Origin: Marinimicrobium sp050113635
Lineage (GTDB): Bacteria > Pseudomonadota > Gammaproteobacteria > Pseudomonadales > Cellvibrionaceae
Direction of reading: 5' to 3'
NCBI RefSeq assembly: GCF_050113635.1
Contig: NZ_JBNJLT010000001.1
Location: 1,141,656-1,205,655, forward strand
Length of the DNA stretch: 64,000 nt
Below the pieces are notes generated by a model that was given only the letters and a program-made list of their open reading frames with translations, made no database searches and was not told the origin of the DNA. A program made the translations under genes and the position numbers. Positions 1-8,205 of the stretch are shown here, piece by piece. How positions within the stretch are numbered: the first letter of the stretch is position 1; each line of letters opens with the position of its first letter.

Positions 1-463
1 CGGTCATAGTGTTGACCAGGGAGATGTGGGCGTTCACCAGTTGAGCCATATCCTTGTCGCCCGTGGACACCACCATGTCGCGCTGTTGCTCGGAACACTG
101 TCGAGCCAGAGTGCCAATCACATCATCGGCTTCTACCCCCTCCACGACCAACAACGGCAAACCCATCGCCTGCACAATGTCCTTAATAGGCTGTACCTGA
201 GGCCGCATATCATCCGGCATCGGCGGACGCTGCGATTTGTACTCGGCGTACAACTCGTCACGGAAGGTTTTTCCTTTGGCATCAAAAACAACGGCCACGG
301 GACTCTCGGGAAAATCCTTAAGCAGGCGGCGCAGCATACTGATGACACCCTTGACGGCTCCGGTGGGCTCGCCCTTGGACGTGTTCAGCGGTGGCAGGGC
401 GTGGTAGGCACGGTACAGGTAGGACGAGCCGTCCACCAATACCAGAGGGGCTTTTTGGGTCAT
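1..463 (-). CDS. polA: DNA polymerase I, N-terminal 5'-3' exonuclease part (partial)
   Basis: This is the first ~154 codons of DNA polymerase I; the rest lies off the left edge. The leftward translation begins MTQKAPLVLVDGSSYLYRAY and contains the flap-exonuclease signatures VFDAKGKTFRDELYAEYK, EGVEADDVIGTLA and VSTGDKDMAQLV, which carry the metal-binding acidic residues of the 5'-3' exonuclease domain. The enzyme removes RNA primers and fills gaps in replication and repair. The ATG is at 461-463 with AAGG about 8 bases before it. A rightward ORF across the same bases (26-631) is only its antisense shadow. Confidence 0.93.
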   Translation of the reverse strand, partial: MTQKAPLVLVDGSSYLYRAYHALPPLNTSKGEPTGAVKGVISMLRRLLKDFPESPVAVVFDAKGKTFRDELYAEYKSQRPPMPDDMRPQVQPIKDIVQAMGLPLLVVEGVEADDVIGTLARQCSEQQRDMVVSTGDKDMAQLVNAHISLVNTMT

Positions 464-539
464 AGCAACCTTGGGGTCGGGGTCATTGATCAAAATGGGA
501 GGTCAAGCATACCCCAAAAACCGCTCCCGCTTCAGCCAC

Positions 540-725
540 CCGTTATAACCAGAAATTTGTTACTTATGTGTTACCCGACCATTTATGAACCAAAACCTGT
601 GGTTTTCGGCGTAACCTTGCGAATTACTTAACAAAAATCTCATTTTTTTATCATCAATGTGAAATACCACTGGACTATAGTAACGATTGTGTTACCATAC
701 GTAACAAATAGAGTGATCCTCTATT
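540..725. promoter_or_regulatory. Repeat-rich control region between polA and a small exported protein gene
   Basis: The 335-bp gap 464-798 has no gene but several short repeats. TGTTAC occurs at 558-563 and 569-574, exactly 11 bp apart, and again at 690-695. GTAAC (680-684) and GTTAC (691-695) form an inverted repeat, as do TGTTAC (690-695) and GTAACA (701-706). AATAGAG (707-713) and CTCTATT (719-725) form a further perfect inverted repeat. The layout suggests one or more DNA-binding proteins acting on the divergent genes. No regulator can be named from the sequence. Confidence 0.4.
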
Positions 726-798
726 CTTACTTCGACATACGCTGTCCGATACCAAGGCTGACAGCAACCAACGGGGAAACCCCATGGAGGGCAACACC

Positions 799-1077
799 AT
801 GAAGAAACTTGGTCTGTTCATCGCATCTCTTGTACTGGCCGCCAATGCTGCGGCAGACGGTGCCACTATTGGCGCACAACCGAACATGGCCCTCGCGGCC
901 GCCGAGGCTGGTGTCGCTATGCGCTGGAACCTTCCAGAAAATACTGAGCGCGCTCACGAGACATTGAGCACCCAGGATCTGGAACGGCAATCTCAAGAAT
1001 TGAATGAGAAACTTGATGCACAGCTGAATGAGCGGTTAAACGCCAAACTCAGCCAGCAGCTTCAAGCCGATTTCTAA
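799..1077 (+). CDS. Small exported protein of unknown function
   Basis: A 92-residue protein starting MKKLGLFIASLVLAANAAADG, with a clear Sec signal peptide and likely cleavage after ANAAA. The mature part ends in a charged, Gln/Leu/Glu-rich helix in which 'LNE(K/R)L(D/N)A' is repeated three times (roughly residues 73-92), probably a short amphipathic or coiled-coil segment. The ATG at 799 is preferred over the in-frame ATG at 784 because GGAGGG lies just upstream of 799. A terminator follows at 1160-1193. No family was recognised. Confidence 0.7.
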   Translation: MKKLGLFIASLVLAANAAADGATIGAQPNMALAAAEAGVAMRWNLPENTERAHETLSTQDLERQSQELNEKLDAQLNERLNAKLSQQLQADF

Positions 1078-1159
1078 ACCGGGCTGGCGCTGACTTCAGC
1101 CGCCCTTGAGTTTGGGGCTGCCAAACTCTTAGCAACGACTTACTCTCCTCGCTTGTCTT

Positions 1160-1193
1160 CCCCGCCTGGCACCCGCCCGGCGGGGCTTTTTTT
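1160..1193 (+). terminator. Rho-independent terminator after the small exported protein
   Basis: CCCCGCC (1160-1166) pairs with GGCGGGG (1179-1185) and is followed by a run of seven T (1187-1193). It lies 80 bases after the stop of the small exported protein and isolates it from the GH16 gene. Confidence 0.85.
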
Positions 1194-1412
1194 ATGGGCG
1201 CCAACCAGGTGTCAGTTTGGTTTTTGAAAAGTGGCTCTTATCACATTGCGCTTTGTATCATAGTGAGACGACACCCGCGTAACACACCACGATACTGCTC
1301 CCTGCATCCGTTTTACTGACGTTTCTCGACCGCGAGCGGCCCGACGCACTCGCCGCGACGGGTTTATGACGCAGCGGGACGGAGCAAAACCAAACGATAA
1401 CAAGAGGTCAAT
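1194..1412 (+). other. Leader region of the GH16 gene, no gene seen
   Basis: With the preceding terminator this is the remainder of the 335-bp gap 1078-1412. I see no coding sequence and no convincing -35/-10 pair. AGAGG at about 1404-1408 is the ribosome binding site of the GH16 gene. Promoter elements must lie here because the upstream transcript is terminated at 1193. Confidence 0.3.
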
Positions 1413-3698
1413 ATGAATAATAAAATGACAAAAGCCTGGGTATTGAGCGCACTCGCGCTCACACTGACGGCCTGTGGGGGCAGCAGCTCTAACGACAACG
1501 CCTCATCCAGTGCCAGCAGTGAACCCAGCAGCTCTAGTGAACCCACCAGCTCATCGTCCAGTGAACCCAGCAGTTCAAGTTCTTCCAGTGTGGCAGCGGA
1601 ATGGACGCTGGTCTGGGAAGATGATTTCGAAGGCGATGCCATCGATTCCAGCAAATGGGAACATGAAGTGAACTGCTGGGGCGGCGGCAATAATGAAGCC
1701 CAGTGCTATACCGACAGCTCCGACAATAGCTTTGTCGCTGACGGATTCCTCAACATAGTGGCACAACGAGAAGCCGAGCCCTTCTGCGGTCCGGCCACCA
1801 ATCAGGAAGACCCCAACTACGATCCGAGCGACACCTCTGTTTGTAAGGATTACACCTCAGCCCGACTGCGCACCCGAGACCAGGGCGACTGGCAATATGG
1901 CCGCATGGAAATTCGCGCCAAGATGCCCGCTATCGGCGAGGGAGTCTGGCCTGCTATCTGGATGCTGCCCACCGATAACGCCTACGGCGGCTGGCCCCAC
2001 AGCGGCGAAATCGATATTTTTGAGGCGTTCCAACCCGGCGTCAGCGGCCCACAACCCACTGGCGAAGCCAATGAAATGCATGGCACTCTGCATTACGGGT
2101 ACTCCTGGCCGTGGAACCAGAACACCGGTGCCTCTTACAATCCTCCCGAGAACATCTGGGAAGAGTTCCACACCTACGCCATTGAGTGGGAAGAAGGTGA
2201 GATCCGCTGGTATGTGGATGATGTTCTTTTCGCCCGCAACAGCGGCAACTGGTTTAGCTATTACTGGGGCGGCCAGGAAGTGGGTTATCAGGTGGCTGGC
2301 GCCGGAAGCGACAACCCCTTTGCACCCTTTGACCAACCCTTCCACATGATTTTGAACGTGGCGCTGGGCAATGGCGACTACGTGCCCCTTCCAACCTTTG
2401 ACGTGACCGATGACGTCACCATGGCAGTGGATTTCGTAAAGGTGTATGAATGTTCTGCCAACCCGGAAACCGGAAAAGGTTGTGAAACGCCTTCCGCCAA
2501 CCCGGGCGTAGAAGCTACCGATATCGTCGGGCATCAGGCACCGCCGGCCGATTGGGATGTGCGTTGGTTGTATCGGGATGGTTTGCAGCCGTTTGAATCT
2601 GTTGTGGACGGCTCCGAGGTCACCACCGGTCTGACCCTAGGCCAGTATGCGTGTGGAGGAGATCCATGGTGTCCTCCGGAAGGTTCCAGCGTCTCAGCGA
2701 CTGAACCGACCGTTACTGATGGTCCTGGCGGTAACACTGCCACCGTTTGGGATCTCGATTTTAGCGGTGTTAGTAACGCCTTTATTATCGTCGGCGATGC
2801 CTTGTCGGATGAGGCCCTCGACTTCGGTGGCGACATCAGCGGCAACGGTCGGGCCGCCAATCTCGGTGAAATCAAGTTTGATTTGCGGGTACTGGACATC
2901 GACCCGGAAACCAAACTGCTCGTGAAACTGGATAGCGGCTACCCGAACAACAGCTATCACGAAATCGAAATTCCGCCCACGGGCGAATGGGCGGAAGTCG
3001 CCGTGCGGTTGTACACCTTGCAGCCCAACATTAACGAAGGCTACGCCACCCCGGTGGATTTCAGCAGCATCAAGAATCCCTTTGTGATCGAGCCGGTGGA
3101 CGGTGACGCTCATGTGCAAATTGCCAATGTCCGGATTGTGTGTCAGGACAGCGAGGAATTTGGGGACTGCGATATCAAGCCGGAGGTGCCACCTGAGCCC
3201 ATCACTGATGATATGGCTATTTTCGATGGTGATTTATCACCTGCATGGGGTGACCCAGGGCTAGGTGTTTGGGAAGATGGTGGCCAAGATATCAGTATCG
3301 ATGTGGTTTCTGATGTCGATATGGATGGAAGTGTTATTGAGTTAACTTTCACACCAGTAGGTCTTGGAACCTTTTATATTCAAAGCAACACGCCAAAGGA
3401 TCTCTCAGCATTTTCCGGAGGCAACCTGGTGTTTGATTTAAAAGTGATCAGTAATAATGGCAATACTGATGGTTTTCTCGTCAAAGCAGACTGTGGCCAT
3501 CCCTGCGTGGGTGCTGAAATTCCAGTCTCTTTGCCAGCCGACAATGATTGGCATGACATCACCGTACCTATCGCCAGCATTGCTGCCCAACCTGGTTTTA
3601 ATATAGGGAGTGTTGATACACCCTTTTCTATTTGGCCAGTATTTGGTCAACAGGACGTCGTTTTTCGGGTAACCAATATCCGCTGGGAGCTGCCCTGA
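1413..3698 (+). CDS. GH16 beta-glucanase (laminarinase-type) lipoprotein with two C-terminal carbohydrate-binding-like domains
   Basis: A 761-residue lipoprotein. The signal peptide ends in the lipobox LTAC (residues 18-21, Cys21), followed by a Ser/Pro/Glu linker (about 23-62) typical of Cellvibrio-group polysaccharidases. The GH16 domain (about 65-350) carries the catalytic motif GEIDIFE with Glu199, Asp201 and Glu204. Trp-rich strands and the family similarity point to beta-1,3- or beta-1,3/1,4-glucan cleavage at the outer membrane surface; the exact substrate cannot be read. Two beta-sandwich regions follow (about 385-580 and 607-761); both resemble the ExoP-type galactose-binding-like domain and probably bind glucan. 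It sits between polA and the zinc locus with its own terminator. Confidence 0.88.
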   Translation: MNNKMTKAWVLSALALTLTACGGSSSNDNASSSASSEPSSSSEPTSSSSSEPSSSSSSSVAAEWTLVWEDDFEGDAIDSSKWEHEVNCWGGGNNEAQCYTDSSDNSFVADGFLNIVAQREAEPFCGPATNQEDPNYDPSDTSVCKDYTSARLRTRDQGDWQYGRMEIRAKMPAIGEGVWPAIWMLPTDNAYGGWPHSGEIDIFEAFQPGVSGPQPTGEANEMHGTLHYGYSWPWNQNTGASYNPPENIWEEFHTYAIEWEEGEIRWYVDDVLFARNSGNWFSYYWGGQEVGYQVAGAGSDNPFAPFDQPFHMILNVALGNGDYVPLPTFDVTDDVTMAVDFVKVYECSANPETGKGCETPSANPGVEATDIVGHQAPPADWDVRWLYRDGLQPFESVVDGSEVTTGLTLGQYACGGDPWCPPEGSSVSATEPTVTDGPGGNTATVWDLDFSGVSNAFIIVGDALSDEALDFGGDISGNGRAANLGEIKFDLRVLDIDPETKLLVKLDSGYPNNSYHEIEIPPTGEWAEVAVRLYTLQPNINEGYATPVDFSSIKNPFVIEPVDGDAHVQIANVRIVCQDSEEFGDCDIKPEVPPEPITDDMAIFDGDLSPAWGDPGLGVWEDGGQDISIDVVSDVDMDGSVIELTFTPVGLGTFYIQSNTPKDLSAFSGGNLVFDLKVISNNGNTDGFLVKADCGHPCVGAEIPVSLPADNDWHDITVPIASIAAQPGFNIGSVDTPFSIWPVFGQQDVVFRVTNIRWELP

Positions 3699-3721
3699 TA
3701 AAATCCGCCCACTGATGGGTT

Positions 3722-3757
3722 AAAAAAGCCGTAGCGCTAACACGCTACGGCTTTTTT
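3722..3757. terminator. Bidirectional terminator between GH16 and znuA
   Basis: GCCGTAGCG (3728-3736) and CGCTACGGC (3743-3751) form a 9-bp perfect stem with a 6-base loop. Six A precede and six T follow, so it can stop transcripts of the GH16 gene (rightward) and of convergent znuA (leftward). Confidence 0.9.
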
Positions 3758-3819
3758 CGTTACGAAAGAAAGTGTTAATGCCTTGCGGAGGATACTCGGT
3801 GAATTCGTGCAGGCAGCAC

Positions 3820-4755
3820 TTACCAAGGGGACAGGCACTCGACCACGGCATCGGTCAAACCCGTCAACAACTCTTGGTAGGACGTGATTGCCTCAGAAGC
3901 ACCCAGCAAATCCATTTCCCCCAATGACAACCCCATCTCATCGGCCAGATCGCGAGCCGCGCTCATATCGTAGTAGGGTTCCGTAAACAGGCAGCGGGCA
4001 TCGCGCAATGTCTCGCGCAATTCGTACAAATGACGGGCACCGGGACGTCGCTCCGGCGACAGGGTGACGGCCGCGACCTGACTCAAACCATAGTGCGCCA
4101 CAAAATGGCGGTAACCTTCGTGATACACTGCAAACTTCCGGGAACGTACCCGAGACAGGCGTTTGTTCAACTCGCTGTCCAACTCGTGCCAGCGGGATTG
4201 CCATTCCATCGCCTGGCGCCGGTATTGCTCAGCGTGCTCTGGCGCCACGACCGCAAGACGTTCCGCCAGCGCCCGGGCTATTACCCCGGCGTTGGCCGGA
4301 TTGAGCCAGAGGTGGGGGTCGCGACCTTCGTGGTGATGATGGGCGTGATCGTGCTCACCGACGGTGTGAATGGACGCTTCGTCTTCACTGGGCCAGTTCA
4401 AGCCGGATAATTCGCCCACGGCCATTGTCCGTTCAGCCGGCACGTTCGCCAGAGGGCGACGCAAGAAGGTTTCCAGGTCCGGGCCCACCCACAGCACCAG
4501 GCTGGCACCGGACAGGCGCTGCATATCGGAGACCCGCAGCGGATAATCGTGCGGTGACGCGTTGGCGGGCAGCAAATGGGAAACACGGCCCTGCTCCCCC
4601 ACGACGGCCTCCGCGATCAACGCAAGAGGCTTGATGCTGGTCAGTACGACAACCTCGGCCCGGGCGACCGGGGAGATCAGGGAAATTGGAGAGAGGCACA
4701 GCATAACGAGCAAAATGCCGGAAACGGTGTGACGCCAGGAAGGGCTTGCACTCAT
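3820..4755 (-). CDS. znuA: Zinc ABC transporter, periplasmic zinc-binding protein
   Basis: A 311-residue cluster 9 solute-binding protein that captures zinc in the periplasm for ZnuBC. It has a signal peptide (about residues 1-34), metal-ligand regions NASPHDYPL, DPHLWLNP, YHEGYRHFV and FTEPYYD, and a His-rich loop (VGEHDHAHHHHEGRDPH) typical of ZnuA rather than manganese proteins. I prefer the ATG at 4755 (MSASPSWRH) because the longer reading to 4791 begins with TTG and puts 12 charged residues before the signal peptide. It is transcribed away from zur-znuCB, with a Zur box between them. Confidence 0.92.
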   Translation of the reverse strand: MSASPSWRHTVSGILLVMLCLSPISLISPVARAEVVVLTSIKPLALIAEAVVGEQGRVSHLLPANASPHDYPLRVSDMQRLSGASLVLWVGPDLETFLRRPLANVPAERTMAVGELSGLNWPSEDEASIHTVGEHDHAHHHHEGRDPHLWLNPANAGVIARALAERLAVVAPEHAEQYRRQAMEWQSRWHELDSELNKRLSRVRSRKFAVYHEGYRHFVAHYGLSQVAAVTLSPERRPGARHLYELRETLRDARCLFTEPYYDMSAARDLADEMGLSLGEMDLLGASEAITSYQELLTGLTDAVVECLSPW

Positions 4756-4817
4756 GAAGAAAAACTCGTCAATGATTCTGACACCCGTCAATGAAAGGAT
4801 TCTCGCTAAACGGGATC

Positions 4818-4842
4818 GTAAAAGTTATAGTATAACACTTTC
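4818..4842. promoter_or_regulatory. Zur box between znuA and zur-znuCB
   Basis: The near-palindrome GTTATAGTATAAC (4824-4836), flanked by GTAAAA and ACTTTC, closely matches the proteobacterial Zur operator (GTTATAnTATAAC core with GAAA/TTTC arms). Its position between the divergent starts (4755 and 4869) implies that zinc-loaded Zur represses both directions, including its own gene. Confidence 0.88.
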
Positions 4843-4868
4843 ATCGCTATTCCGAACACGTGACTCCT

Positions 4869-5375
4869 ATGACCGACACGCCACTTGCTTTCCGCCCACA
4901 CAATCACGGCCATTGCGTCCGCTCGGCGCTCGCCTCGGCGCGCGGCTTGTGCTCCGAGCGCGGAGCCCGTCTCACCCCCTTGCGAGAGCAGGTGCTGGAG
5001 CTGGTTTGGCAGAGTCACCGGCCGCTGGGCGCTTACCAGTTGATGGACCAGCTCGCCGAGGCCTCGACTCGCCGCGTCGCCCCGCCAACGGTTTATCGCG
5101 CCCTGGATTTTCTGCTCGAGCAGGGGCTGATACACCGCATTAACACCTTGAACGCGTATGTCGGTTGCCCCAGCCCGGAACATCGGCACGCCAGCCATTT
5201 CCTTCTCTGCCGCCACTGCGGCGTGGCGGTGGAAATGGACGATGACGCCATTTCCCGGACCATTGGCGAGAACGCCCGTGAGGCCGGTTTTCTGTTAGAG
5301 AGTCACTCGTTGGAAGTTACCGGGCTGTGTCCAGATTGCAGGAGCCCGGACGGCGGGAGCCAGGGCCATGAATGA
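4869..5375 (+). CDS. zur: Zinc uptake regulator Zur (Fur family)
   Basis: A 168-residue Fur-family repressor. The winged helix is at about 35-100 (LTPLREQVLELVWQ, TVYRALDFLLEQGLIHR). The dimerisation part has HRHASHFLLCRHCG and a C-terminal CPDC, the structural zinc cysteines. The short His-containing N-terminus and its place in a znu operon make it Zur rather than Fur. The ATG at 4869 is chosen over the GTG at 4860. The stop overlaps znuC by 8 bases, so zur-znuC-znuB is one operon under the Zur box. Confidence 0.92.
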   Translation: MTDTPLAFRPHNHGHCVRSALASARGLCSERGARLTPLREQVLELVWQSHRPLGAYQLMDQLAEASTRRVAPPTVYRALDFLLEQGLIHRINTLNAYVGCPSPEHRHASHFLLCRHCGVAVEMDDDAISRTIGENAREAGFLLESHSLEVTGLCPDCRSPDGGSQGHE

Positions 5376-6123
5376 ACCGCTGCTGCAGGCCCGGCATGTG
5401 GGTGTACGCCGGGGCGGAAGAACTCTGTTGCACCGTGCCGACATGACACTTGAAGCCGGTAAAATCGTGACGCTGATCGGCCCCAATGGGGCTGGCAAAA
5501 CCACGCTGGTGCGCTGCGCTTTGGGACTGATTCAGCCCAGTGAGGGCCGGATTGAGCGTCGACCGGGGCTGCGCATTGGCTATATGCCCCAGAAACTGGC
5601 CATTGATCCCAGTCTGCCGCTCTGCGTGCGCCGTTTCCTCACCCTGGGTGGAAAGCCGCGACTGCCGTTGGAGCAAGTGCTGGAAATGACCGGCACCCAG
5701 CCCCTGGCCGAAGCCACCATGAGCAACCTGTCCGGTGGCGAAACCCAGCGCGTGCTGTTGGCGCGGGCACTTATGCGCGACCCGGACCTGCTGGTACTGG
5801 ACGAACCGGTACAGGGCGTGGATGTTACCGGGCAAGAGGCCCTGTACCGGCTGATCAATGATATCCGCCGGGAACGCCAGTGCGGCGTGCTGCTGGTGTC
5901 CCATGACTTACATCTGGTGATGGCCACCACAGACACCGTAATCTGTCTGAACCAGCATGTCTGCTGCCACGGCCACCCCGATCAGGTTACCAACGATCCG
6001 GCCTACCACGCGCTGTTTGGAGAACGCAGCCAATCCCTTGTGGCCCCCTACACACACCACCACGATCACCGCCACGACGATCACGGTAATATCGTTGAAC
6101 AGGATTCGCCCCCTCATGCCTGA
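5368..6123 (+). CDS. znuC: Zinc ABC transporter, ATP-binding protein
   Basis: A 251-residue ABC ATPase powering zinc import. Walker A is GPNGAGKTT (about 39-47), the signature is LSGGETQRV, Walker B is LLVLDEP, and the H-loop is VSHDLH. The C-terminal tail is His/Asp-rich (YTHHHDHRHDDHGN), a common feature of ZnuC that may sense or buffer zinc. It overlaps zur at its start and znuB at its end (8 bases each), so translation is coupled. Confidence 0.94.
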   Translation: MNEPLLQARHVGVRRGGRTLLHRADMTLEAGKIVTLIGPNGAGKTTLVRCALGLIQPSEGRIERRPGLRIGYMPQKLAIDPSLPLCVRRFLTLGGKPRLPLEQVLEMTGTQPLAEATMSNLSGGETQRVLLARALMRDPDLLVLDEPVQGVDVTGQEALYRLINDIRRERQCGVLLVSHDLHLVMATTDTVICLNQHVCCHGHPDQVTNDPAYHALFGERSQSLVAPYTHHHDHRHDDHGNIVEQDSPPHA

Positions 6124-6901
6124 TTTTTTGCTGTATGCGCTGTTAGCCGGCCTTGGCGTAACCCTGGTGAGCGGACCGCTTGGCGCCCTGGTGGTGTGGC
6201 GCCGCATGGCCTACTTTGGTGACACATTGGCTCACTCAGCCCTGATGGGTGTGACCTTCGGTTTGTTGCTGGATATCCACCTCAACCTGGCCGTCGCTAT
6301 CGGCTGTCTGCTGCTGGCGCTGATTCTGGTGGCACTGCAAAACAACCGGTTACTGGCCACGGATACGTTGCTGGGGATTCTCTCTCACTCCACCCTGGCT
6401 CTGGGCCTGATACTGGTGAGCCTGTTTACCCACAGCCGCATCGACCTGCTCGGCTACCTGTTCGGCGACATACTGGCCGCCAGCCGAACGGATGTCATTA
6501 CCATCTGGATCATTTCGGTTCTGGTGTCCGCCCTTCTGGTGGTGTTGTGGCGCCCTTTACTCGCCATCACCGTTCACGAAGACCTTGCGCGAGTGGAAGG
6601 CGTGCCCGTCACGCTCGTGCGCACCGCGTTGATGCTGTTGATGGCACTGGTCATTGCCATCGCCATGAAGGTGGTAGGCGTGCTGCTGATTACCGCGTTA
6701 CTGATTATTCCGGCGGCCGCCAGCCGACGGTTGACCCACTCTCCCGAAGCCATGGCATTCGTGGCCAGTTTGCTGGGTGGTCTCTCGGTACTCGGCGGGC
6801 TGGCGGCGTCTTTTTATTGGGATAGCCCGGCCGGACCGTCCATCGTGCTGTGCGCTACAGCCTGCTTTACTCTGTCTCTGTTGCGGCGCGCGGCGCCCTG
6901 A
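6116..6901 (+). CDS. znuB: Zinc ABC transporter, permease
   Basis: A 261-residue inner-membrane permease of the ABC-3 family, with about eight hydrophobic helices. Conserved segments include GPLGALVVWRRMAYFGDTLAHSALMG near the start (split here across the helix-loop region) and LLITALLIIPAAASRR, typical of ZnuB. The start at 6116 (MPDFLLYALL) overlaps the znuC stop; the longer in-frame reading to 5957 is just sequence under znuC. Confidence 0.93.
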   Translation: MPDFLLYALLAGLGVTLVSGPLGALVVWRRMAYFGDTLAHSALMGVTFGLLLDIHLNLAVAIGCLLLALILVALQNNRLLATDTLLGILSHSTLALGLILVSLFTHSRIDLLGYLFGDILAASRTDVITIWIISVLVSALLVVLWRPLLAITVHEDLARVEGVPVTLVRTALMLLMALVIAIAMKVVGVLLITALLIIPAAASRRLTHSPEAMAFVASLLGGLSVLGGLAASFYWDSPAGPSIVLCATACFTLSLLRRAAP

Positions 6902-7029
6902 TACCGTGCCTGAAAGAAAAATGTCTTCAATCACTTTCCTTGCTTAAAATTTGTGCAATACTTGGTGAGTAGTCCCGACGGTTATTTAACCCACCACGCC
7001 GCCGTGCGTGAGGCAAAAGGAAACTGCTT

Positions 7030-7245
7030 ATGGCCAACCCAAACGTTGTCATCGGTAGCGAATCCGTTCGCAGCGACACCATCGCCGCCAAAGTCCACCA
7101 GGACATTGCGTTTCTCACCGGTCGGCTGACCCGGCTCGAACGCCAGACCCACCCCAATCCACAGGTGTTGAGAGTCTATCGGGACATGCTCGAAAGTCGG
7201 TACGCCGTTCTGGAATGGCTGACTCAGGGTAGCGATCCCCACTGA
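7030..7245 (+). CDS. Small conserved-looking cytoplasmic protein of unknown function
   Basis: A 71-residue soluble protein starting MANPNVVIGSESVRSDTIAA, without signal peptide or membrane segment. It is predicted mostly helical, with charged central and C-terminal helices. AAGGAAA lies about 6-12 bases before the ATG, which supports translation. It sits alone between znuB and the Pho-box region, and its function is unknown. Confidence 0.65.
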   Translation: MANPNVVIGSESVRSDTIAAKVHQDIAFLTGRLTRLERQTHPNPQVLRVYRDMLESRYAVLEWLTQGSDPH

Positions 7246-7263
7246 CGATTCTTAACGCTGCCG

Positions 7264-7303
7264 CTGTCACTCAATTGTCATGGCACTGTCGCGCTTTCGT
7301 CAC
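7264..7303 (+). promoter_or_regulatory. Two tandem Pho boxes (four 11-bp-phased repeats) upstream of plcP
   Basis: Four seven-base repeats occur with an exact 11-bp period: CTGTCAC (7264-7270), TTGTCAT (7275-7281), CTGTCGC (7286-7292) and TCGTCAC (7297-7303). This is the architecture of two adjacent PhoB sites (7-mer, 4-bp spacer, 7-mer; consensus CTGTCAT). The site ends 47 bases before the ATG of the phosphoesterase, in position for PhoB activation under phosphate limitation. Confidence 0.8.
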
Positions 7304-7350
7304 GCGGGCGCGGCAGACTGAGCCCGTCATCGTCAAACGGGACTGTTTCC

Positions 7351-8163
7351 ATGACCGACTCTCGCCCCTCTATTGCCGCTCGCACCGTCTGGATTTCGGA
7401 CCTCCACCTGGGCAACCGGGATTGCAAAGCCCACTACCTGCTGCGCTTTTTGGATGACATTGAGTGCGACACGCTGTATCTGGTGGGTGATGTTATTGAC
7501 TTCTGGGCCATGAAAAAGCGGTTTTGCTGGCCCGCCGAACACTACCAGGTCATGCTCAAGCTCTACGAGCTGGCCAACAATGGCACACGGGTGATCTACG
7601 TGCCCGGCAACCACGACGAGCCGATGCGTCGCTTCGATGGCGACCTGTTCGGACCCATTGAAATTGCTCAGGAACACGAATACATCAGCGCTGATGGCCG
7701 CCGCTGGCTGATCATGCACGGCGATGCCATGGACGCCTACATCAACCTGAGCTGGATTACCCGTTTTTGTGGCGACCTCGCCTACAACTTGCTGTTGTTC
7801 ATCAACCGGTGGTCAAACCGATTCCGAGGCTGGTTTGGACGCCCTTATTTTTCATTGGCCGGACTGATCAAGAGCAATATCAAAGGCGCTCGGGCCGCCA
7901 TTGAGACCTATCAGACAGAAGCCATGGAAGCAGCGAAGCGACGCGGCTTTGATGGCGTTATCTGCGGACACATTCACGCCGCCGCGCTGGTCGAGCAAAA
8001 CGGCACTCATTACGCCAACACCGGCGACTGGATCGAAAGCTGCACCGCTTTGCTGGAAGACGCCCAGGGCGAGATCCACTTGTTGCACTACAACGATCCC
8101 GTGCAGTGGCAAACGCATTGGACACGCCCCTTGCCTGCGAATAATACAGCGCAAGCCGCCTGA
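7351..8163 (+). CDS. plcP: PlcP-like phospholipase C / LpxH-related metallophosphoesterase
   Basis: A 270-residue COG2908 calcineurin-like phosphoesterase. Metal ligands: Asp17 and His19 (SDLHLG), Asp47 (GDVID), Asn87-His88 (GNHDE), His123 (HGD), His207 and His209 (GHIH). Generic annotation would be UDP-2,3-diacylglucosamine diphosphatase. The length, the block between HGD and GHIH (WSNRFRGWFGRPYFSLAGLI) and the GDWIESCTA tail resemble the PlcP group, which removes phosphate headgroups from phospholipids to give diacylglycerol in phosphate-starved bacteria. The tandem Pho boxes upstream favour PlcP. The family is certain; the PlcP assignment is inference. Confidence 0.72.
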   Translation: MTDSRPSIAARTVWISDLHLGNRDCKAHYLLRFLDDIECDTLYLVGDVIDFWAMKKRFCWPAEHYQVMLKLYELANNGTRVIYVPGNHDEPMRRFDGDLFGPIEIAQEHEYISADGRRWLIMHGDAMDAYINLSWITRFCGDLAYNLLLFINRWSNRFRGWFGRPYFSLAGLIKSNIKGARAAIETYQTEAMEAAKRRGFDGVICGHIHAAALVEQNGTHYANTGDWIESCTALLEDAQGEIHLLHYNDPVQWQTHWTRPLPANNTAQAA

Positions 8164-8205
8164 AACCGGAATCCCCAGAAGTCCGGCCAAACAACGGGCA
8201 TTTCG

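Noticed and set aside
26..631. 201-residue rightward ORF at the left edge
   Set aside because: It is antisense to polA, whose leftward translation matches the exonuclease domain, and its C-terminal part runs through the control region.
7351..8163. Plain LpxH (lipid A synthesis) call
   Set aside because: The family fits, but length, tail sequence and tandem Pho boxes favour PlcP; LpxH is kept only as the alternative.
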